From: Gemmatimonadota bacterium
GTDB lineage: Bacteria; Gemmatimonadota; Gemmatimonadetes; Gemmatimonadales; Gemmatimonadaceae
Length of the DNA: 35,190 bases
Reading direction: 5' to 3'
Assembly: GCA_021299375.1 (NCBI GenBank)
Contig: JAJTGR010000050.1
Coordinates: forward strand, 1-35,190
The notes beneath the pieces are model-generated. The model saw only the letters and a program-made list of their open reading frames with translations, made no database searches and had not been told where the DNA came from. The first letter of the stretch is position 1. Every line of letters starts with the position of its first letter. Of the stretch, positions 14,919-22,526 are shown one piece after another. Position numbers and translations under genes: made by a program.

Positions 14919-15926
14919 ATGCGACCAGCGCTTCCTGCCATCATCTTCGGTGCCCTCCTGTCCGCCTGCACCAGTGCGGCCACCCAGCCGGACGCGTCCG
15001 GCCCCACACCGTCGACGCCGCCATACCCCGTGGGGCAGATGACCGACCAGACCCTCGTGGTCGGTGGGGTCACGCGACAGTATCGCGTGCATGTGCCGGC
15101 GGGGCTCACGACCCCGAAGGCGGTGGTGTTCGTCCTGCATGGCGGCGGGGGCGAAGGACTCGATGTGGCGATCCTCGGGCGGCACCCGCTCTCGGTGTTC
15201 CGCACCGTGGCGGACCGTGAAGGCTTCGTGGTGGTGTACCCCGGGGGCTTACCCGCGAACGATGCCCAGCGCCTGCCGGGGTGGGTCGACTGCCGGGCTG
15301 ACAACACGGTCGAAAGCAACGCCGACGACATTGGCTTTCTTTCGGCGCTCGTGGAGCGTGTGCGCGGCGAGTACGGGTTGACCACATCACGCATGTTCAT
15401 GACCGGCGGATCGAACGGCGCCCAGATGACCCACGCGTTCGCGTTCCAGCGTGCCGATCTCGTGAGTGCCGTCGCCACCGGCGCCGGCAGTCTGCCCGTG
15501 ACCCCGAAGCCGGGCCGCTGCACCACCGGCCCCGCACGCCCGCTCCCCATTCTGCTGCTGCACGGCAGCGGTGACCCGCAGATGCCGTGGAATGGCGGCT
15601 GCGTGGCCGACATCGGCGGCGCCTGCAATCGGGGACGCGTGATCTCCGCCCTCGCCACTCGCGACCGCTGGCTGGCCATCAACGCCCTCTCGAGCGTCAC
15701 GCCAACGACCGCTGTGATCGATTCGAGTACCGCCGACACCGGCCCCGCCAATCGGTTCGATTACGCCGGCGCGCCCCCCGTGCAGTGGTGGCGCCTCGAT
15801 GGGGCAGGGCACGCGGTGCCCAGTCGTACCGTGTTCTCGGCCAGCAACCCCACCACCGGCACGCAGAATCGGGATGTGGAGTTCGCCGAGGTCGTGTGGG
15901 CGTTCTTCAAGGCGCGGCTGCCGTAG
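14919..15926 (+). CDS. Secreted PHB-depolymerase / feruloyl-esterase family alpha/beta hydrolase (lipoprotein)
   Basis: A 335-aa serine esterase. The ATG gives MRPALPAIIFGALLSAC, a lipoprotein signal with Cys17; an in-frame GTG at 14877 would put 14 residues before it. Catalytic triad by motif: nucleophile Ser165 in GGSNG, Asp219 in LLHGSGDPQMPW, His298 in DGAGHAVPS. The oxyanion-hole segment is VLHGGGGEG near 72-80. Even-numbered cysteines (125, 201, 228, 236) suggest disulfides in the envelope. Members of this family (LpqC/esterase_phb) cleave polyhydroxybutyrate, feruloyl or acetyl esters; the actual substrate is unknown. A 27-bp tandem repeat begins within the stop codon and continues in the same frame. 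Confidence 0.9.
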   Translation: MRPALPAIIFGALLSACTSAATQPDASGPTPSTPPYPVGQMTDQTLVVGGVTRQYRVHVPAGLTTPKAVVFVLHGGGGEGLDVAILGRHPLSVFRTVADREGFVVVYPGGLPANDAQRLPGWVDCRADNTVESNADDIGFLSALVERVRGEYGLTTSRMFMTGGSNGAQMTHAFAFQRADLVSAVATGAGSLPVTPKPGRCTTGPARPLPILLLHGSGDPQMPWNGGCVADIGGACNRGRVISALATRDRWLAINALSSVTPTTAVIDSSTADTGPANRFDYAGAPPVQWWRLDGAGHAVPSRTVFSASNPTTGTQNRDVEFAEVVWAFFKARLP

Positions 15927-15982
15927 GTCGGGGTGCGCTTCGCGTCACAGAAGGTCGGGGTGCGCTTCGCGTCACAGAAGGT
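15925..15982 (+). repeat. 27-bp tandem repeat after the esterase stop
   Basis: Two identical 27-base units (15925-15951 and 15952-15978) are followed by the first four bases of a third. The unit starts in the TAG stop of the esterase. Because 27 is nine codons, readthrough would give two copies of VGVRFASQK and end at a TAG at 16012. Most likely a minisatellite-type expansion, perhaps a fragment of a dispersed repeat. Confidence 0.85.
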
Positions 15983-16018
15983 AAGTGCGCGCCCGGACCC
16001 GGAGCTCCCGAGGTAGCC

Positions 16019-16060
16019 CACACCGTTTCGACATATACTTCCCAAGAGGTGAACGGTGTG
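16019..16060 (+). promoter_or_regulatory. Inverted repeat around a -10-like box upstream of the HxlR-GNAT gene
   Basis: CACACCGTT (16019-16027) and AACGGTGTG (16052-16060) form a perfect 9-bp inverted repeat with a 24-base spacer. The spacer contains CATATACTT, with TATACT (16034-16039) a good -10 match in an otherwise GC-rich area. HxlR dimers bind inverted repeats near their own promoters, so an autoregulatory operator is plausible. No good -35 was seen. Confidence 0.55.
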
Positions 16061-16128
16061 TCGGAAGGCCAGCGCCTGCGTTCACGCGTGACCGCTTCCC
16101 CCTTCTGAGATCCTTCAGGGAGGCACGC

Positions 16129-16977
16129 ATGCCGGAGTTTCTCTTTGCCGGAGAGCGGTACCAGAGTCCCGTCGAGCTCGCGCTCGAGGTCATCGGCGGC
16201 AAGTGGAAAATGCCCATCCTCTGGCGCCTCCATCAGCGTTCGTGGCGCTACGGCGAACTGCAGCGGGACCTGCCTCGTGTGACGCACAAGATGCTCTCCC
16301 AGCAGCTGCGCGAACTGGAGGAGGCGGGGCTCATCACGCGCACCGTGCAGGCGGTCGTCCCGCCGCGCGTGGACTACGCCATCACCACCTTGGGCCAATC
16401 GGCGCTCCCGGCCATCGACGCGCTTCGCAGTTGGGGGGCGGCGTATCGCACGGCACGCGATCCCGGCTGGCAGCCCACGCTCGATGGGCCCCGGCTGCGA
16501 GTGCGCCCACTCGCGGCGTCCGATCTCGAGCCCCTGTACGCGGTCGCCAGCGATCCTGATCTGTGGGCCCAGCACCCGGAACCCACGCGGTGGCAGCGTC
16601 CGGTGTTCGAGACGTTCTTCGCCGGCGCCTTGGCGTGTGGCAGCGCGGTAGTGGCCGAAGCGCGCGCGACGGGACAGATCGTCGCGTGCTCCCGCTACTA
16701 CGACATCGATCCGGCGGCGCGCAGTATGGCGATCGGCTACACCTTCGTGGCGCGTTCGCATTGGGGCGGCGCGACCAATGGGGAGCTCAAGGCGCTGATG
16801 CTGGCCCACGCCTTCAGACAGGTGGAGACGGTGTGGTTTCACATCGGGCGCGACAATCACCGGTCGCGCAAGGCCGCCGAGAAGATCGGCGCGGTGCTCG
16901 ATCACGAGGGGATGCGGGCGCAGCACGGAGCCATGGTGCCCTACTGCTGGTACCGGATGGATCGGCCCGAGGGATGA
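16129..16977 (+). CDS. HxlR-type winged-helix regulator fused to a GNAT acetyltransferase
   Basis: 282 aa. Residues about 15-105 form an HxlR winged helix: VIGGKWKMPILWRL, then YGELQRDLPRVTHKMLSQQLRELEEAGLI (written here only to mark the recognition region), then the wing. Residues about 121-275 form a GNAT domain of the RimJ/RimL-like kind: LRVRPLAASDLEPLYAVASD, AIGYTFVARSHWGGATNGE and IGRDNHRSRKAAEKIGAVL. The start is fixed by AGGGAGG five bases before the ATG and by homology; earlier in-frame starts give no recognisable protein. HxlR proteins sense small molecules or redox state, and GNAT enzymes move acetyl from acetyl-CoA to amines. A fused regulator that also modifies a ligand or target is inferred. 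Alternatively this is an acetyltransferase under direct control of its own DNA-binding half. Confidence 0.85.
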   Translation: MPEFLFAGERYQSPVELALEVIGGKWKMPILWRLHQRSWRYGELQRDLPRVTHKMLSQQLRELEEAGLITRTVQAVVPPRVDYAITTLGQSALPAIDALRSWGAAYRTARDPGWQPTLDGPRLRVRPLAASDLEPLYAVASDPDLWAQHPEPTRWQRPVFETFFAGALACGSAVVAEARATGQIVACSRYYDIDPAARSMAIGYTFVARSHWGGATNGELKALMLAHAFRQVETVWFHIGRDNHRSRKAAEKIGAVLDHEGMRAQHGAMVPYCWYRMDRPEG

Positions 16978-17001
16978 CGCGCCTGCGCTCTTGATGTGAC
17001 C

Positions 17002-17640
17002 TCAGGGGTGGGCTGCCGCTGACGTCGCAACCTTGTCGAGGCCGCGCAGCCACGCCAGCGTATCGATCCACCGTGCCGAGGCCGGTGGCCGGAAGGAACC
17101 CCTGTGCCCGAGATCGCAGTGGTCGAGCGTCTGCGTATTGAGCGCCGGCACCGCGCGTACGGGTATGCGGACCGCCGCCGACTGCTCTTTCAGCCCGGGT
17201 AGCACCGGGGTTTCGAAGAAGTCACGCGGCCACCGGCATCAGCCGTGCCACCCTGCGCCGGTGGCGAACGGGCGCACCCACTGGATCCGTTCGTGTCTGG
17301 GCGGCCGTCCGATGACGTGACCGCCGGAGGAATGCCCCACCATCCAGAGCAGGGCGTCACCCCGTCCGGCGCAACCGTCGGGCCGTACGGCCGGATCGAG
17401 ACGGGCCCGGTCGCGGGAGTCCGTGCGGAAACCCCGGGGCGACGTGGGGCGCGAGGCGCCGACGCCGCGAGCGTCCAGCGTCCATGCCGCGATCCCCTGG
17501 GCGGCAGCACGCCGGGCGACGCACACGTCGACGCGCTGCGGGAGCCCCGTCGCGTCGGCGACGAGGCGAGCCCCTGCGCCGGTGCCGCTACGACGCGGCC
17601 CGGAGCGCGCCCCCAGCCCCCCCGTTGCCCATCCGCCGAT
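17002..17640 (-). pseudogene. Decayed alpha/beta-fold hydrolase
   Basis: Pieces of one hydrolase lie in different minus frames. The upstream piece (about 17239-17600) reads ATGLPQRVDV, AAAQGIAAWTLDARGVGASRP and then the nucleophile elbow WMVGHSSGGHVIG, and stops after ATGAGWHG. The downstream piece (17002-17226, another frame) reads DFFETPVLPGLKEQ and ends with DLGHRGSFRPPASARWIDTLAWL, the catalytic-His region typical of these proteins. Between them roughly 80 expected residues are missing, and the N-terminal strands are not recognisable. I read this as an internal deletion plus frameshift, so no functional product is expected. A sequencing error could explain the frameshift but not the missing residues. 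Confidence 0.65.
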
Positions 17641-17655
17641 GGTGCGGGCCGGCCG

Positions 17656-17685
17656 TTGACCGCAGTAGTAAGTATGGTTACCATA
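17656..17685 (+). promoter_or_regulatory. Promoter with overlapping palindromic operator for the SRPBCC-marR operon
   Basis: TTGACC (17656-17661) and TACCAT (17679-17684) are spaced by 17 bases and make a plausible -35/-10 pair. The -10 lies in the 13-base palindrome TATGGTTACCATA (17673-17685, 6-bp arms and a central T). This is an AT-rich island in GC-rich DNA. The second gene of the operon encodes a MarR repressor, so autoregulation through this site is a reasonable inference. Confidence 0.6.
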
Positions 17686-17732
17686 ATCGCTATGGCGAAG
17701 CGGGTTCCCCACGCATCAGGAGCGCATACCGC

Positions 17733-18158
17733 ATGATTTGGTCGACAGTGGCAACGGCACGGACGAAGGCGCGACCCGAGGACGTATGGAGACTCTGGAC
17801 GGACGTGGCCGGATGGCGGCACTGGGACGACGGGGTCGCGTCGAGCGATCTTGACGGCGCGTTCGTGGAGGGGGCACGTGGATGGTTGAAGCCCACGGCC
17901 GGTCCGGCAACGCGCTTCGTGCTCACGCAGGTCGAGCCGCACGTGGCGTTCACCAACCGGTCGAGGCTGCCGCTCGCCACGATCGACTTCATCCACACGG
18001 TGCAGCGCGACGGGCATGACACCGTCATCGTGCATCGCGTCGAGATGGCGGGGCCGCTCACGTTCCTCTTCCGTCGCCTCATCGGCGCGTCCATCGCGCG
18101 CGGACTGCCCGCCGTTGTCGATCGTCTGGCGCGCGTCGCTGAGGGCATGGCCGCTTGA
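17733..18158 (+). CDS. SRPBCC-family (START/polyketide-cyclase-like) protein
   Basis: A 141-aa small hydrophobic-pocket protein. The N-terminus TARTKARPEDVWRLWTDVAGWRHWDDGV is the usual SRPBCC first strand and helix with the W..W.D signature. A ligand-cavity beta sheet follows (FVLTQVEPHVAFTNRSRLP, TIDFIHTVQRDGHDTVIVHRV) and a long C-terminal helix. The start is the ATG preceded by CAGGAG. It overlaps the marR start by TTGA, so translation is coupled. In such pairs the SRPBCC protein may bind or modify the molecule sensed by the regulator; the ligand is unknown. Confidence 0.85.
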   Translation: MIWSTVATARTKARPEDVWRLWTDVAGWRHWDDGVASSDLDGAFVEGARGWLKPTAGPATRFVLTQVEPHVAFTNRSRLPLATIDFIHTVQRDGHDTVIVHRVEMAGPLTFLFRRLIGASIARGLPAVVDRLARVAEGMAA

Positions 18159-18622
18159 CCAAGCGGGCGTTCGCGTCACGTTTTCCTTCCCCCTCCGCGA
18201 GCCCCGGCTTTCTCCTGTGGAAAGCGGCGAACGTGCACCAGCGGCTGCAGCGTCAGGCGTTGGCGGAGTTCGGCATCAGCCCGACCCAGTTCTCGCTGCT
18301 CGCGAGCTACTTCTTTCTTTCGAGCAGGATGCGAGGGCCGGTGTCGCAAGCCGACCTGGCACAGTACGCTTCGCTCGACAAGATGCTCGTCTCCGACGGA
18401 ACACGCGCGCTGCTGGGCCAGCGACTCATCGTCCGTCGACGAAGCCGGACCGACGGGCGAGCGTTCGCGATCGAGCTCACCGAACAGGGGGTGGCCGTCT
18501 GCAACCGGGCGCTTCGCGTGATCGAGGAAACCGATGCCGCGTTCTTCGCCCGGACGGGGGACGTGCCCGCCTTCGTCGATCTTGTGGCGAAGCTGCTGAC
18601 CGACCCATCCGCTGGGGATTGA
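18155..18622 (+). CDS. MarR-family transcriptional regulator
   Basis: A 155-aa winged-helix repressor. Dimerisation helices come from GFLLWKAANVHQRLQRQALA. The DNA-binding core is ISPTQFSLLASYFF, then VSQADLAQYASLDKMLVSDG and the wing RLIVRRRSRTDGRAFAIELTEQG. It begins with a rare TTG whose last bases overlap the TGA of the SRPBCC gene. No ATG or GTG occurs before the conserved part, so the TTG is needed for a full-length protein. It probably represses its own operon at the palindrome upstream of 17733. Confidence 0.88.
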   Translation: MTKRAFASRFPSPSASPGFLLWKAANVHQRLQRQALAEFGISPTQFSLLASYFFLSSRMRGPVSQADLAQYASLDKMLVSDGTRALLGQRLIVRRRSRTDGRAFAIELTEQGVAVCNRALRVIEETDAAFFARTGDVPAFVDLVAKLLTDPSAGD

Positions 18623-18937
18623 GACGGAGGCGACAGCTGCCCGGGACGTGCGGAGGTGACCCCGTCCGCGGCCGCACGGGCCACCGCCAGAGTCGCCGTG
18701 TCGGCGCCGTGGCCAGCGCGTGGCCCAGCGCACGGCCACGCGTTGGCCACGGGGGCGGTCCTGCCCGCGGAGCCTGCCGCCGGGTGCGCAGGCAATCGCT
18801 CGCGTGACGCAGAGCACGACCAGCCTGCCGCCGCATGCGGTCGTCGGGCATCAGCCGAAGGCCGGCGCTGCATCGGCGGCCGGCCTCCGCTCTCTCATGA
18901 CTCCCTCATGACGCGTACGGTCGCGCCGGGCGCTCCC
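18623..18937. other. Convergent intergenic region with weak hairpin
   Basis: 315 bases between the convergent marR and LanC-like genes. AGGCCGGC (18859-18866) and GCCGGCCT (18879-18886) form an 8-bp stem with a 12-base loop. It may serve as a bidirectional terminator, but no T-run follows. Two direct copies of CTCATGAC lie near 18893-18911. No coding potential was recognised. Confidence 0.4.
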
Positions 18938-20359
18938 CTACCACACCGGCGTGTCGGGAAGCACCACCAGCGGCGCGCGTCCCTGCTGCGCTCCCTCCAG
19001 GTGCAGCAGCGCCACCCCCACGCCGGCGCTCCCTTGCATGTACCCGGTTTGGGCCTTGAGGTCCTCCGGCGTCGCGCGATTTTCCGCTTGCACCCATCGC
19101 AGGGTGTCCCCCTCGGTGGTCGCGCGCGCCACGGTGTTGTCCATCACCCGCTGCGCGAACGCCAGGTCGGCGGGATCACGCGTGACCCGGAAACGCGCCG
19201 TGAAGTACTCGGCCACGCCACAGTTGCCGCAGCACTGCGAGATGTTGTTCCAGAATCCCGACCGATCGGGGTGCTGCTCGGGGACGCCGCTGTCGATGAT
19301 CCCACGGCTCAACTCCGGGAGGCGCGCACTCCACGCGGGGTTGCCGGTCAGGCGCGTCAACTGCCGGTAGAGGCGTGCGGTACCAGCGGGCCCGTGACAC
19401 CAGCTCAAATAGAACAGCTGCTCGCCTCCCGGCTCGGAGTGAAAGATGCGGCGCCCGCCGTTGCTGGTGCGGGTGGTGATGCGCTCCAGATACCGCGCGG
19501 CAGCCAGCGCGCCCTCCTGCGCAGCGGCGGCAGGGGCCCCACCCTGCGTGCCCCGCAGCGCCTCATGCTGCGCCAGCGTGGCCAAGGTGTACCCCACTCC
19601 CGCGGCACCGTGCGAGAAGTTGGGGTAGCGCCGCGGCATGAGGGGGGTGATGGCCCACGTGAGACCGTCAGCGGCCGGGCGGCCCGCCGCCAGCAGGGAC
19701 TGTGATGCGCCACGCAGCAGGGCATCGGTGTTCGCGCCGTGCGGCGTCTGCGCGCCCAACCACGCCAACGTCAGGGCAATCCCCGCGGTCCCCGAGATGA
19801 TGTCGGTGGAGTCGTTCCAGGCAATGCCGGCATCGGACGGGCGCGCTGACTGCTTCAACAGCGCGACCAGGTGCGCCACGCCACGGTCCAACTCGGGGGC
19901 GTTGGCTATCCGCTGCACCAGCGCCGCCACGTATGCGAGACCGGCCACCCCGGTGTACAGCCCCGCCCCGTCGCCGCTGATGCCCCCCGCTGACGACGGC
20001 GCCGCCGCTGTCAGCGCGCGGGTACCGGCTACGGCCTCCTTCAGGTAGCGCTCGTTGCCGGTGGCGTGGTGCAGCTCGAGGTAGAACAGCACCACGCCGG
20101 CGCTGCCGCTGTAGAGGTCGGGGGTGATGGCCGAGGGCATCGCCGGATCGGCGGGCCAGCGTACGCCGTCGCGGTCGCGCACCGCACTGGCTGCGATCCA
20201 TCGTTCGGCCGACAGCGCGGCGGCGCGATAGTCGGCGGGCGCACCGCGATGGCGCACGCTGTCGGGGGAGGAGGCGAGGGCGCGTAGCACGCGCGGGGGG
20301 GCCACCCACGAGGCAGCGGCAAGGGCGGCGGTGTGCGCCAGGGCAGTCCGGCGGTCCAT
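18938..20359 (-). CDS. Exported LanC-like protein with Cys-Cys-Gly zinc motif
   Basis: A 473-aa alpha/alpha toroid. Seven repeats carry the LanC glycine motif: LYSGSAGVVLF, LYTGVAGLAYV, IISGTAGIALT, FSHGAAGVGYT, SWCHGPAGTAR, QCCGNCGVAEY and YMQGSAGVGVA. In LanC cyclases a zinc is held by the Cys of WCxG and by the Cys and His of CHG. Here the first is Cys321 (WCHG) and the second motif is CCG (Cys376-Cys377), a three-Cys set known from some LanM/ProcM-type cyclases. The N-terminus MDRRTALAHTAALAAASW is a Tat-like signal, so the enzyme should act outside the cytoplasm; an ATG at 20413 would add 18 residues. No lanthipeptide precursor or dehydratase was seen nearby, so a role in lanthionine formation is unproven. 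It diverges from the lipoprotein gene. Confidence 0.85.
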   Translation of the reverse strand: MDRRTALAHTAALAAASWVAPPRVLRALASSPDSVRHRGAPADYRAAALSAERWIAASAVRDRDGVRWPADPAMPSAITPDLYSGSAGVVLFYLELHHATGNERYLKEAVAGTRALTAAAPSSAGGISGDGAGLYTGVAGLAYVAALVQRIANAPELDRGVAHLVALLKQSARPSDAGIAWNDSTDIISGTAGIALTLAWLGAQTPHGANTDALLRGASQSLLAAGRPAADGLTWAITPLMPRRYPNFSHGAAGVGYTLATLAQHEALRGTQGGAPAAAAQEGALAAARYLERITTRTSNGGRRIFHSEPGGEQLFYLSWCHGPAGTARLYRQLTRLTGNPAWSARLPELSRGIIDSGVPEQHPDRSGFWNNISQCCGNCGVAEYFTARFRVTRDPADLAFAQRVMDNTVARATTEGDTLRWVQAENRATPEDLKAQTGYMQGSAGVGVALLHLEGAQQGRAPLVVLPDTPVW

Positions 20360-20521
20360 GGAGCGAAGGGGAGGGGGGAGTCGATCTGTCGTCACGTGCC
20401 ATTTCCCGTTCATTCACGCTACCATCATTGGTGCAGGCCGGCCATCTCCGGTCATCGAGGCTCGGCTCCCGTCAAGGGCCACGAGCGAGTATGGCGCGAG
20501 CTCCCTCTGTTCCATAACGTT

Positions 20522-20533
20522 GCACCGCGGTGC
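20522..20533. promoter_or_regulatory. Perfect palindrome in the LanC-lipoprotein divergent region
   Basis: GCACCGCGGTGC is a 12-bp perfect palindrome in the 234-base region between two divergent genes, 61 bases before the lipoprotein start. It could be an operator, but short GC palindromes are common in such DNA. Confidence 0.3.
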
Positions 20534-20593
20534 CCCGTCAGGACATCCGGTCAGGCACCCGATGTCTCCGAAACCAATGCCCTGGAGAGTCCG

Positions 20594-21214
20594 ATGGTCA
20601 AGCGCCCGTTGATGTTGCATCCCGGTGGTCCGATTCGCCTGGCCGCCGCGGGGTTCCTGCTGGCGGCAGGCGTCGTGTCCGGGGCATGCGCCAGCGGCGC
20701 CGGGAGAGCGGCCCGCGCTGATGACATGGGCGGAGCGCAGGTGCAGACGGCCGTGCTTCAGAACGCGTCCGGCGCGGCGCGGGGCATGAACATGGTGTCG
20801 GTGACGGACGTGAACAAAACCCTCATCAGTTCACCACCCGACCAGACCTTTCAGGCGCTTTCCGCCGCCTACGCCACGCTGAACATCCCGATCACCGACA
20901 TCAACCAGCAGGCGCGGACGCTCGGCAACGCGGCCTACCGGGTACGCCGGCGGATTGGGGATGTGCCGACGATGCGGGCGGTGGATTGTGGCGGCGATTC
21001 CGGCATGCCCAATGCGGAGACTTACCAGCTGATCCTGTCCATCCAGTCGCGGGTCGTCCCGAACGATGCGGGTGGCAGCGTCATCCAGACCACCGTGGAA
21101 GGAGTCGGCCGGAACCCCACGACGTCGGCCTCCAGCGACGTGCGCTGTGCGTCGCTGGGCGGGCTGGAAAAGCGGCTGAGCGAACTGGTCAAGCAGCGGC
21201 TCGCTGGCAAGTAG
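20594..21214 (+). CDS. Small predicted lipoprotein of unknown function
   Basis: 206 aa. The start is the ATG preceded by GGAGAG. The signal segment IRLAAAGFLLAAGVVSGAC gives a lipobox (SGAC) near residue 30. The mature part has DQTFQALSAAYATLNIPITD and two separated Cys residues (in AVDCGG and DVRCAS) that could form a disulfide, with alternating beta/alpha character. I do not recognise the family. It ends just before the rpsL promoter region and is divergent from the LanC-like gene, so the two may share regulation. Confidence 0.75.
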   Translation: MVKRPLMLHPGGPIRLAAAGFLLAAGVVSGACASGAGRAARADDMGGAQVQTAVLQNASGAARGMNMVSVTDVNKTLISSPPDQTFQALSAAYATLNIPITDINQQARTLGNAAYRVRRRIGDVPTMRAVDCGGDSGMPNAETYQLILSIQSRVVPNDAGGSVIQTTVEGVGRNPTTSASSDVRCASLGGLEKRLSELVKQRLAGK

Positions 21215-21237
21215 GGGCCAGGGCCGGGGCCGGGGGG
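21214..21237 (+). other. Potential G-quadruplex after the lipoprotein stop
   Basis: Four G-runs of 4, 3, 4 and 6 bases are separated by loops of CCA, CC and CC. This fits the classic intramolecular G-quadruplex pattern on the plus strand. It starts at the last base of the TAG stop and lies about 47 bases upstream of the rpsL -35. It may act on transcript ends or the adjacent promoter; formation is inferred. Confidence 0.5.
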
Positions 21238-21283
21238 CCAGCGGCCAAGGCGCCGGCCGCGCGAAGTTGCCGACCGCTTCCCG

Positions 21284-21312
21284 TTGACCCGCCCTTGGGG
21301 GCGGACTAAGCT
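21284..21312 (+). promoter_or_regulatory. Candidate promoter of rpsL-rpsG
   Basis: TTGACC (21284-21289), a 17-base spacer and TAAGCT (21307-21312), which keeps the three most conserved -10 positions. A leader of about 110 bases follows before rpsL, long enough for ribosomal-protein feedback, though no clear S7 site was seen. Confidence 0.55.
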
Positions 21313-21429
21313 TAGGGTTCTGTTCCGTGCCGTCCTCCGTCCGGTGCTGCCGTCGGGAGGGCGATCCACGTAGAGGTCGGAGTACGAACTTCCCGGCAGA
21401 GACACCATCCGCCGGGCCACCAGAATCTG

Positions 21430-21833
<404 letters not shown>

Positions 21834-21837
<4 letters not shown>

Positions 21838-22304
21838 GCCGTCGCAAGAGTGCCGTGAAGCGCACCGTCCTGCCGGACGCGCGCTACGATAGCCAGACTG
21901 TCTCGAAGTTCATCAACAACCTGATGATTCAGGGCAAGAAGTCCACCGCCGAAGGCATCTTCTACGGCGCCATGGACATCGTCGAGGCGAAGACCAGCCA
22001 GCCCGGTGTGGGCGTGTTCAAGCAGGCGCTCAACAACCTCAAGCCGGTCGTCGAAGTGAAGAGCCGCCGTGTCGGTGGTGCTACCTACCAGGTGCCGGTC
22101 GAAGTCCGTCAGGACCGCCGCACGGCCCTGGCCATGCGGTGGCTCATCGGATATTCGCGCGATCGTAACGAGAAGAGCATGGCCGAGAAGCTCGCGGCCG
22201 AAGTGCTGGCGGCGTCGCGTGGCGAGGGCAACGCCATCAAGAAGAAGGAAGACACGCACCGCATGGCCGAAGCCAACAAGGCGTTCGCGCACTACCGCTG
22301 GTAA
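21834..22304 (+). CDS. rpsG: 30S ribosomal protein S7
   Basis: A 156-aa S7 that nucleates assembly of the 30S head. It starts with [20 protein letters not shown] and ends with [12 protein letters not shown], as usual for the family. The start is a GTG overlapping the rpsL stop (GTGA), preceded by GGAGGT. A terminator palindrome follows 18 bases after the stop, so fusA is not in this transcript, unlike the usual str operon. Confidence 0.99.
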
Positions 22305-22322
22305 GTGTTCCGCTGGACACTC

Positions 22323-22358
22323 CGAAGGCCCCGGGAATTCCCGGGGCCTTCGACGTTT
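22323..22358 (+). terminator. Terminator of rpsL-rpsG
   Basis: A perfect 30-base palindrome (22323-22352, centred on GAATTC) gives a 13-bp GC-rich stem with an AATT loop, followed by ACGTTTCG. A second weaker inverted repeat (GTGGACCATGG at 22365, CCGTGGTCCAC at 22411) follows downstream. Confidence 0.85.
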
Positions 22359-22526
22359 CGCCCGGTGGACCATGGTGGTTTCGTGGGGGGGTCACTGGCG
22401 AAAGCCGTCGCCGTGGTCCACGTTAAGGCCTTCTCGGGGCCGGTCCGCCGGTCTGCAGCCCTTGCGCCGCAGCGGTGTGCAGGCAACGGTCGGTTACGCG
22501 GCATTTTCGCCGCGCGTCCTGCCGAT

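Noticed and set aside
18938-21214. Lanthipeptide biosynthetic cluster
   Set aside because: Only a LanC-like protein is present; no dehydratase, protease or Cys/Ser/Thr-rich precursor ORF was found, and the neighbouring small gene is a lipoprotein.
22305-22526. N-terminal extension of the YaiO-like gene back to the rpsG terminator
   Set aside because: The in-frame sequence crosses the terminator hairpin and has no signal-peptide character until about 22600.
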